From: CAYJFG01 sp051881695
GTDB taxonomy: Bacteria > Bacillota > Clostridia > Oscillospirales > Acutalibacteraceae
Direction: 5' to 3'
Length of the DNA: 5,786 nucleotides
NCBI GenBank assembly: GCA_051881695.1
Contig: JBJEQJ010000035.1
Coordinates: 1-5,786 of the forward strand
In this document: positions 1 to 5,399 of the stretch, piece after piece
Numbering within the stretch: position 1 is the stretch's first letter
Layout of the letters: each line of letters starts with the position of its first letter
Translations under genes and position numbers: made by a program
Notes under the pieces: model-generated
What the model was told of the DNA's origin: nothing
What the model saw: only the letters and a program-made list of their open reading frames with translations
Database searches by the model: none

Positions 1-153
1 CCCCCTTTGACAAGGGGGACTTTTTGCCTCCCTTGTTAAAGGGAGGTGGCAGGCGCAAGCCTGACGGAGGGATTCTTCTTAGCACATACTTTCTTTTAAA
101 GAATCCCCCTGATGACTTCGTCATCTTTCCCCCTTTGACAAGGGGGACTTTTT
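1..153 (+). repeat. Hairpin-rich ~128-nt intergenic repeat, one full unit plus the next hairpin
   Basis: This is the same unit as the array at 5369-5786 and the decayed copy near 2809-3010. In order it shows hairpin A (1-18, CCCCCTT/AAGGGGG, loop TGAC) followed by ACTTTTT; hairpin B (27-46, CCTCCCTT/AAGGGAGG, loop GTTA); hairpin C (50-63, CAGGC/GCCTG, loop GCAA); a 9-bp stem GGGATTCTT/AAGAATCCC (69-77 with 99-107); hairpin D (111-125, GATGAC/GTCATC, loop TTC); and hairpin A again at 129-146 followed by ACTTTTT. The spacing between the two A hairpins is 128 nt. The window starts exactly on hairpin A, so the array probably continues to the left. The T-tract is on the plus strand only, so hairpin A is a good terminator for plus-strand transcripts but not a canonical one for lepA. 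No coding function is supported. Confidence 0.9.
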
Positions 154-162
154 CAGAAATTA

Positions 163-1974
163 TTAATCCGTATCTAATTTAAGCACAGCCATAAACGCCT
201 CCTGCGGCACCTCTACGCTGCCAAGCTGGCGCATTCGCTTTTTACCCTCTTTCTGCTTTTCAAGCAGCTTTTTCTTTCTGGTAATATCGCCGCCGTAGCA
301 TTTTGCCAGAACGTCCTTACGCATAGCCTTTACGGTTTCTCTTGCAATTATTTTTCCGCCTATGCACGCCTGTATCGGCACCTCAAAGAGCTGTCTTGGA
401 ATTTTCTCCTTGAGCTTTTCCGTCATTTTTCTTGCTCTTGTATATGCCTTATCTGTATGAATAATAAACGAAAGTGCGTCCACTACCTCGCCGTTTAGCA
501 TAATGTCAAGCTTGACAAGCTTGCTTTCCTGATAGCCGCACAGCTCATAGTCAAAGCTTGCATAGCCTCTTGTGCGTGACTTCAGGGTATCGAAAAAGTC
601 GTATATAATTTCTGCAAGCGGCAGAACGTAGTGAATATCCACTCTGTCGGAGTCGATATATTTCATATCCTTAAATATTCCCCGTCTGTCCTGGCAAAGC
701 TCCATAATATTGCCCACATATTCGCTGGGGGCGTAAATATGTGCGTTTGTCATCGGCTCTTCCGCCATAGCAATAGTACCGGGGTCGGGGTAATTTGTCG
801 GGTTGTCTATAAGCTCTACCGTACCGTCTGTCTTTGTAATTCTGTAAATTACGCTCGGCGCAGTAGTTATAAGGTCAAGGTTATATTCACGCTCAAGCCT
901 TTCCTGTATAATCTCCATATGCAAAAGCCCCAAAAAGCCGCAGCGAAATCCAAAGCCGAGAGCAACGGAGGTTTCCGGCTCAAAGGATAGAGAAGCGTCA
1001 TTCAGCTGAAGCTTTTCAAGTGCGTCGCGCAAGTCGCTGTAGCGTGCACCGTCTGCCGGGTATACGCCGCAGAAAACCATAGACTGCACCTCTCTGTAGC
1101 CGGGAAGAGGCTTGTCCGCCTCGTTTGCGGTAAGCGTAACGGTGTCGCCCACCTTTGCGTCTCTTACAGATTTTATAGAAGCCGCTATATACCCAACCTC
1201 GCCTGCCGAAAGGCCTTTAGCAGGCTCTAAGCTGGTTGCTCTTAAATATCCGCACTCTACAACAGTAAAGGTTTTTCCCGTTGCCATAAGCTTTATTTCG
1301 TCGCCGGGTTTAAGTGCGCCGTCCTTTATACGCACATAAATAATAACTCCCCTGTAGCTGTCGTAGTAGGAGTCGAATATAAGCGCTTTAAGCGGAGCGT
1401 TTTCGTCACCCTGCGGTGGAGGAACGTCGCTTACTACCTTTTCAAGCACAGCTCTTATGTTTATTCCCGCTTTTGCAGAAACCTGCGGTGCGTCCTGCGC
1501 AGGAATACCGATAACGTCCTCAATTTCATTAATTACTCTTTGCGGGTCTGCGCTGGGCAAATCTATTTTATTTACTACGGGTACAATTTCAAGTCCGCCG
1601 TCAACGGCAAGATAAGTATTTGCAAGCGTCTGTGCCTCTATACCCTGCGAGGCGTCAACAACCAGCACTGCCCCCTCGCAGGCGGCAAGCGAGCGTGAAA
1701 CCTCGTAGTTAAAGTCAACGTGACCGGGAGTGTCTATAAGATTGAACACATACTCCTCGCCGTCGTCTGCCTTGTAAAGCAGGGTAACGGCGTGCGCCTT
1801 TATGGTAATTCCTCTTTCACGCTCAAGGTCCATATTGTCAAGAAGCTGATCCTCCATATCCCTCAGCTCAACGCTTTTTGTCTGCTCAAGTATTCTGTCC
1901 GCAAGCGTGCTTTTGCCGTGGTCTATGTGGGCTATAATACTGAAATTCCTTATTTTATCCTTTGAAAAAGCCAT
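163..1974 (-). CDS. lepA: Elongation factor 4 (LepA), ribosome-associated translational GTPase
   Basis: LepA/EF4 is a cytoplasmic GTPase that binds the ribosome and has been linked to back-translocation and to ribosome biogenesis. From the ATG at 1974 the product is 603 residues, close to the family norm of about 600. All GTPase motifs are visible: G1 AHIDHGKST (15-23), G2 RGITI (54-58), G3 DTPGH (81-85), G4 NKID (135-138) and G5 SAK (166-168). EF-G-like domains follow, and then the LepA-specific C-terminal domain with the typical segments LAKCYGGDITRKKKLLEKQK and GSVEVPQEAFMAVLK. A GTG start at 1998 would add eight residues. The ATG is preferred because AAGGGAG (1989-1995) lies inside those extra codons and nothing like a ribosome binding site precedes the GTG, although the spacing to the ATG is long at 14 nt. 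The gene ends in tandem TAA TAA stops. It lies 61 nt downstream of nth on the same strand and is probably co-transcribed with it. Confidence 0.97.
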   Translation of the reverse strand: MAFSKDKIRNFSIIAHIDHGKSTLADRILEQTKSVELRDMEDQLLDNMDLERERGITIKAHAVTLLYKADDGEEYVFNLIDTPGHVDFNYEVSRSLAACEGAVLVVDASQGIEAQTLANTYLAVDGGLEIVPVVNKIDLPSADPQRVINEIEDVIGIPAQDAPQVSAKAGINIRAVLEKVVSDVPPPQGDENAPLKALIFDSYYDSYRGVIIYVRIKDGALKPGDEIKLMATGKTFTVVECGYLRATSLEPAKGLSAGEVGYIAASIKSVRDAKVGDTVTLTANEADKPLPGYREVQSMVFCGVYPADGARYSDLRDALEKLQLNDASLSFEPETSVALGFGFRCGFLGLLHMEIIQERLEREYNLDLITTAPSVIYRITKTDGTVELIDNPTNYPDPGTIAMAEEPMTNAHIYAPSEYVGNIMELCQDRRGIFKDMKYIDSDRVDIHYVLPLAEIIYDFFDTLKSRTRGYASFDYELCGYQESKLVKLDIMLNGEVVDALSFIIHTDKAYTRARKMTEKLKEKIPRQLFEVPIQACIGGKIIARETVKAMRKDVLAKCYGGDITRKKKLLEKQKEGKKRMRQLGSVEVPQEAFMAVLKLDTD

Positions 1975-1988
1975 ACTGTGACCGTTAT

Positions 1989-1995
1989 CTCCCTT
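1989..1995 (-). promoter_or_regulatory. Probable lepA ribosome binding site
   Basis: On the minus strand the sequence reads AAGGGAG, 14 nt before the ATG at 1974. The spacing is longer than usual. It is nevertheless the only Shine-Dalgarno-like stretch near the gene start, and it lies just inside the alternative GTG start at 1998, which argues against that upstream start. Confidence 0.5.
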
Positions 1996-2035
1996 CACAA
2001 AATATTACCGGAATCCCCGGAGTAGCTTTCTTTAT

Positions 2036-2674
2036 CTATCTCTGTTTTCCTTTTGCATAATCACAATTATCCCTAAGACAACAGCTATCGCATTTGGGCG
2101 ACCTTGCCGAGCAAACCGCCCTGCCGTGAAGCACAAGCCTGTGGCAGAAATCATTTGACTTATCGGGTGGGAGCACCTCTCTTAAAATTTTTTCTATTTT
2201 GCCTGCGTCCTTTATATTGTGAAAGCCGAGTCTGCCTGTTATGCGTATACAGTGCGTGTCAACAACTACGGCAGGCTTGCCGTAAATATCGCCCACAACC
2301 AAATTAGCAGTTTTTCTGCCTATGCCGGGCAGCCTTACAAGCTGTTCTATACTGTCGGGAACTTCTCCGCCGAATTCATCTGCAAGCATTTTGCACATAT
2401 TAACAATGTCCCTTGCCTTTGTCTTGTAAAGGCCGCAGCTTTTAATAAGCTGTTCAACGTCCTCCACCTGTGCATTTGCAAAGGCGTAAACATCCGGAAA
2501 GCGCTCAAAAAGCGCAGGCGTTACCATATTCACTCTTGCGTCGGTGCATTGCGCCGCCAGCCTTGTTGCAATTAAAAGCTGCAGGGGGTCTGTATATACA
2601 AGCGAACATATAGCGTCGGGGTATTCTTTTTCTAATGCTTCAACTGCGAACAGTGCCTTTTGCTTTTTTGTCAT
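2036..2674 (-). CDS. nth: Endonuclease III, DNA glycosylase/AP lyase
   Basis: Endonuclease III removes oxidised pyrimidines from DNA and cleaves the resulting abasic site by its lyase activity, in base excision repair. The product is 212 residues, the usual size for the family. It shows the helix-hairpin-helix LPGIGRKTA (115-123) with the expected catalytic lysine K121, and VVVDTHC (136-142) with the expected catalytic aspartate D139. At the C-terminus is the [4Fe-4S] signature C188-x6-C195-x2-C198-x5-C204, complete and correctly spaced, with an extra cysteine at 199. The start is well supported: AGGAG at 2683-2687 lies 8 nt before the ATG. The stop is TAG. It is the first gene of a probable nth-lepA unit driven by the promoter at 2733-2761. 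The two products have no obvious shared pathway, so the pairing may be only positional. Confidence 0.97.
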   Translation of the reverse strand: MTKKQKALFAVEALEKEYPDAICSLVYTDPLQLLIATRLAAQCTDARVNMVTPALFERFPDVYAFANAQVEDVEQLIKSCGLYKTKARDIVNMCKMLADEFGGEVPDSIEQLVRLPGIGRKTANLVVGDIYGKPAVVVDTHCIRITGRLGFHNIKDAGKIEKILREVLPPDKSNDFCHRLVLHGRAVCSARSPKCDSCCLRDNCDYAKGKQR

Positions 2675-2682
2675 TATAAAAA

Positions 2683-2687
2683 CTCCT
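2683..2687 (-). promoter_or_regulatory. nth ribosome binding site
   Basis: The minus strand reads AGGAG, 8 nt upstream of the nth ATG at 2674. This is ideal spacing and fixes the start codon. Confidence 0.85.
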
Positions 2688-2732
2688 GTAAATATTGTCA
2701 GTAATGCCGTTTACGGATTTCCGTTGTTTTTT

Positions 2733-2761
2733 ATTGTATCATAAAAATTGCAGTTTGTCAG
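2733..2761 (-). promoter_or_regulatory. Housekeeping sigma-type promoter for nth-lepA
   Basis: On the minus strand, CTGACA (2756-2761) and TACAAT (2733-2738) are separated by exactly 17 nt, each one base from the sigma-70/SigA consensus. Transcription would start near 2726, giving a leader of roughly 50 nt. A small inverted repeat, ACGGA-AA-TCCGT on the minus strand (2713-2724), lies at the predicted start of the transcript. It could be an operator or a weak hairpin, but nothing more can be said from one copy. Confidence 0.75.
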
Positions 2762-2808
2762 CATATATCAGCATATAAAAGATTAAAATAAGGCGGGGTA
2801 GCCACATT

Positions 2809-3010
2809 GGAATCCCCCTGACGGAGGGATTCTTCTCAGCACAGGCTTTTCTTTTTTTGAATCCCCCTGATGACTTCGTCATCTTTCCCCCTTTGACAAG
2901 AGGGACTTTTTTCTCGTTTTCGCCTTTTCTGCCTCCCTTGTTAAAGGGAGGTGGCAGGCGCAAGCTTTGTCGGAGGGATTCTTCACAGCACAGGCTTTCT
3001 TCTGCTGAAT
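2809..3010 (+). repeat. Decayed, rearranged copy of the hairpin-rich repeat in the nth/amylase intergenic region
   Basis: This copy has the same orientation as the two arrays. It begins at GGAATCCCCCTGACGG, where the stretch normally following AATCCCCCTGA is missing and the sequence jumps to CGGAGGGATTC. It then carries GGGATTC/GAATCCC (2826-2832 with 2859-2865), hairpin D (2869-2883), hairpin A (2887-2904), hairpin B (2932-2951), and a degraded hairpin C in which GCAAGCCTGACGG has become GCAAGCTTTGTCGG. Hairpin A has a G-to-A change at 2901 that breaks one stem pair. About 18 extra T-rich bases separate hairpins A and B (2911-2930). Similarity fades near 3010. The changes suggest an older copy than those in the right-hand array. 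It lies between the nth and amylase promoters and overlaps neither. Confidence 0.85.
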
Positions 3011-3053
3011 TATTTTTTATACAGCGTTTTACTGCTTATTTTTTCGGAAAATA

Positions 3054-3082
3054 TTGACTTGAATTTAAAATCCGTCTATACT
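3054..3082 (+). promoter_or_regulatory. Near-consensus sigma-70-type promoter of the amylase gene
   Basis: TTGACT (3054-3059) and TATACT (3077-3082) are separated by exactly 17 nt; each hexamer is one base from consensus. The region just upstream is rich in T and A, which may help RNA polymerase bind. Transcription should start near 3089, leaving a leader of only about 18 nt, just enough for the ribosome binding site. No convincing catabolite-repression (cre) site is seen overlapping it. Confidence 0.85.
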
Positions 3083-3089
3083 TTACCTG

Positions 3090-3096
3090 AAAGGAG
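3090..3096 (+). promoter_or_regulatory. Amylase ribosome binding site
   Basis: AAAGGAG ends 10 nt before the ATG at 3107. With the promoter at 3054-3082 it fixes the start at 3107 and excludes the longer in-frame reading that begins with GTG at 2951 inside the repeat. Confidence 0.85.
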
Positions 3097-3106
3097 AAAT
3101 GTTAAA

Positions 3107-5335
3107 ATGGTAAAACAAATTAAAAAACCGCTTTCTGTTATTTTAACACTATTGCTTGTATTTTCAGGGTTAGCCTTTTCGGTTAACGCCGCAGATACAG
3201 GCGCACAGAAAACGAACACAGCTTCCAACCCATACGGACTGACCGAAAATATAAGCGACGGTGTAATTCTGCACGCATGGTGCTGGTCGTTTAACACAAT
3301 AAAAGAGAATTTACAGCAAATAGCCGAAGCAGGCTACACATCTGTACAAACCTCTCCCATTAACCAGTGCTTAGTCGGCGACGGCGGCGGCATGGAGCTT
3401 ATGGGCAACGGCAAATGGTATTATCACTATCAGCCAACTCTGTACACAATCGGCAACTATCAGCTTGGAACGCTCGAGGAGTTTAAGTCCTTATGCTCAG
3501 AGGCTGAAAAATACGGCATTAACATAATAGTAGACGTTGTAGCAAACCACTGCTCCAGTGACTACAATGCTATTTCCTCCACAATTAAAAATCTTCCCGG
3601 CGGCGCATTCCACGACGGCTTCGGAATAGGCAACTACAACAACCGCTTCGAGTGCACACAGGGCCAGCTTTTAAGCCTTTATGACTTAAACACGCAGAAC
3701 ACTAACGTTCAGCAGATGATATTAAATTATCTTAAAAGCTGTGTTGAGGCAGGCGCAGACGGCTTCCGCTATGACGCCGCAAAGCATATTGAATTGCCGG
3801 ACGATGAGCCGGACAAGGGAAGAGATTTTGCAAGCGAGTTCTGGCCGGTAATATTAAATAACGGCTCAAAGTTCCAATACGGAGAGGTATTGCAGGACAC
3901 AAACAGCAGAACCTCCTCTTATGCCGAGTATATGAGCGTAACAGCGTCATATTACGGCGGCACACTAAGAGAAGCTGCGGCAAGCAGCAGCTTTAACGCC
4001 GAAACCCTCAGCGACTACCGTTCGCAGAATACTCCTTCCGAAAAGCTTGTAACATGGGTTGAATCTCACGACAATTACACAGGTGATGAAACCTGGAAAC
4101 AGCTTGACAGCCAGGCTGTAAGACAAGCTTGGGCTGTAATAGCCGCAAGAGGAGATACTACTCCGCTGTTCTTCAACAGACCTGACGGAAGCACCACAAA
4201 GGACCCCTGGGGCAAAAACAAGATAGGTATAGCAGGCGACGACAACTACTTCCACCCGGAGGTTGCTGCCGTTAACCAGTTCAGAAACGCTATGGTCGGT
4301 CTGCCTAACGAGCTTTCTAATCCTACCGGCGACAACAGCGTGCTTATGATAGAAAGAGGCAGCGCAGGCGCAGTTATCATCAATGCGTCAGACAATGACC
4401 TTAACCTTAACTTTGCTACAAACGTTAAGGACGGAGTTTATGAGGACGCTGCAACAGGCGCACCTGTGACGGTATCCGGCGGAAAGCTCAGCGGAACAGT
4501 AAAGGCAGGCGCTGTAGCCGTAATTTATAACAGCGAGCTTGTAAAATACCCGACTGTATCGCTTTCTCAAAGCGGCGGCTCATTCAGAGGTACTCTTACC
4601 CTCACGCTTTCTGCACGCAACACAGACGAAGCAACCTACAAAATAGGCAATAATGCTCCTGTTAAGTATGTATCGGGAGATACAATAACAATAGGCGCAG
4701 ATATGGCTGAAAACAGCTCTGTTAATATTACCCTTTACGGAAAAAACAGCGAGGGCGATGACACAAAAACATACACCTTTACAAAAATTTCAACCCCGGT
4801 AATGGACGGCAAAACCGTAGTATACTTTGACAACAGCGAATATAACTGGGACAGCGTTTACCTTTACACATATTACCGCGGCAGCAACGGCAATATTGTT
4901 GAAAACTCTAAGTGGCCGGGCGAGGCTATGACAGATTTAGGCGGCGGTATGTACGGCTATGCTCTTGACGAAAGCTGGGACAGCGCCTATGTAATCTTTA
5001 ATAATAACGACAACGGAATACAGTTTCCAAAGGAGGTTGGCTACGAGGTTGTAAAGGGCGACAGCAAAATCTTCAACGGAAGCGGTCTTTCCGATTATAC
5101 AGTTGAACCGCCTGCACCTACTCAGCCCCCGACAACACCTATCGGAAAGCTTTTGGGCGATGCAAACGGTGACGGCGAGATTACAACAGTAGATGTTTTA
5201 TTGCTGCAAAAGCATCTTGCAAAAATTGCGTGCGATATTGACCTTACCGTATGCGACTTAAACGGCGACCTCTACATAAACACAAAGGACGTGCTTAACA
5301 TTCAGCGCATACTTGCAAAGCTGAGCATAATATAA
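3107..5335 (+). CDS. Secreted dockerin-bearing alpha-amylase (GH13 AmyE type, CBM26-like, dockerin I)
   Basis: The 742-residue product should hydrolyse internal alpha-1,4 bonds of starch outside the cell. A signal peptide (1-28; KQIKK, hydrophobic core, VNA cleavage site) leads into a GH13 catalytic domain at about 45-475 that closely resembles Bacillus subtilis AmyE, i.e. subfamily GH13_28. Visible motifs are DVVANH (143-148), GFRYDAAKH (219-227, nucleophile D223), YGEVLQD (258-264, acid/base E260) and WVESHD (317-322, transition-state stabiliser D322), so the active site is intact. A beta-rich FN3-like spacer (about 480-562) follows, then a CBM26-like starch-binding module (about 569-664, with YFDN, W581, Y587 and WPG at 603-605). 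A Pro/Thr linker (667-678) leads to a type I dockerin (682-742) with calcium loops starting at D685 and D717. The dockerin implies attachment to a cohesin-bearing scaffoldin encoded elsewhere, as in the Ruminococcus bromii amylosome. The gene appears monocistronic: its own promoter lies upstream and a terminator downstream. Confidence 0.95.
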   Translation: MVKQIKKPLSVILTLLLVFSGLAFSVNAADTGAQKTNTASNPYGLTENISDGVILHAWCWSFNTIKENLQQIAEAGYTSVQTSPINQCLVGDGGGMELMGNGKWYYHYQPTLYTIGNYQLGTLEEFKSLCSEAEKYGINIIVDVVANHCSSDYNAISSTIKNLPGGAFHDGFGIGNYNNRFECTQGQLLSLYDLNTQNTNVQQMILNYLKSCVEAGADGFRYDAAKHIELPDDEPDKGRDFASEFWPVILNNGSKFQYGEVLQDTNSRTSSYAEYMSVTASYYGGTLREAAASSSFNAETLSDYRSQNTPSEKLVTWVESHDNYTGDETWKQLDSQAVRQAWAVIAARGDTTPLFFNRPDGSTTKDPWGKNKIGIAGDDNYFHPEVAAVNQFRNAMVGLPNELSNPTGDNSVLMIERGSAGAVIINASDNDLNLNFATNVKDGVYEDAATGAPVTVSGGKLSGTVKAGAVAVIYNSELVKYPTVSLSQSGGSFRGTLTLTLSARNTDEATYKIGNNAPVKYVSGDTITIGADMAENSSVNITLYGKNSEGDDTKTYTFTKISTPVMDGKTVVYFDNSEYNWDSVYLYTYYRGSNGNIVENSKWPGEAMTDLGGGMYGYALDESWDSAYVIFNNNDNGIQFPKEVGYEVVKGDSKIFNGSGLSDYTVEPPAPTQPPTTPIGKLLGDANGDGEITTVDVLLLQKHLAKIACDIDLTVCDLNGDLYINTKDVLNIQRILAKLSII

Positions 5336-5368
5336 GCAATATAAATATTCTGATTAACCCTTTGAATC

Positions 5369-5399
5369 AAAAGTCCCCCTTTGACAAGGGGGACTTTTT
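5369..5399 (+). terminator. Rho-independent terminator of the amylase gene, formed by the first hairpin of the repeat array
   Basis: A perfect 13-bp stem, AAAAGTCCCCCTT (5369-5381) with AAGGGGGACTTTT (5386-5398), has the 4-nt loop TGAC and is followed by a T run. It starts 33 nt after the amylase TAA. Because A-rich sequence precedes the stem as well, it could work in both directions. In the internal repeat units the left AAAAGT arm is replaced by ATCTTT, so only this boundary copy has the extended stem. Confidence 0.85.

Noticed and set aside
631..990. Plus-strand reading frames inside lepA and nth, and minus-strand frames inside the amylase
   Set aside because: They are shadows of clearly identified genes, with no recognisable domain and no ribosome binding site of their own.
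1975..1998. GTG at 1998 as the lepA start (8 extra residues)
   Set aside because: No Shine-Dalgarno sequence precedes it, and AAGGGAG falls inside the proposed extension. The ATG at 1974 also gives the more usual family length.
2008..2020. CCGG-N5-CCGG between nth and lepA as a terminator or regulatory hairpin
   Set aside because: The stem is only 4 bp, with no T-tract on the minus strand. It is too weak to separate the two genes.
2739..2963. A 74-residue minus-strand reading frame (MRLPPPFNKGGRKG...)
   Set aside because: It lies mostly in the repeat copy at 2809-3010 and overlaps the nth promoter. Its composition merely reflects the hairpins, and no ribosome binding site is evident. This looks like a spurious repeat-derived protein.
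2809..3010. An insertion sequence in the nth/amylase gap
   Set aside because: There is no transposase frame and no clear terminal inverted repeat or target-site duplication could be placed at the edges. A non-autonomous element remains possible.
3023..3036. AGCGTTTTACTGCT as a CcpA cre site or LacI-family operator
   Set aside because: Only the outer three pairs and one inner pair match, the cre consensus is not met, and it sits upstream of the -35 rather than over the promoter.
2857..3057. A 66-residue plus-strand reading frame across the middle repeat
   Set aside because: It is translated repeat sequence followed by AT-rich promoter DNA, with no family resemblance and no ribosome binding site.
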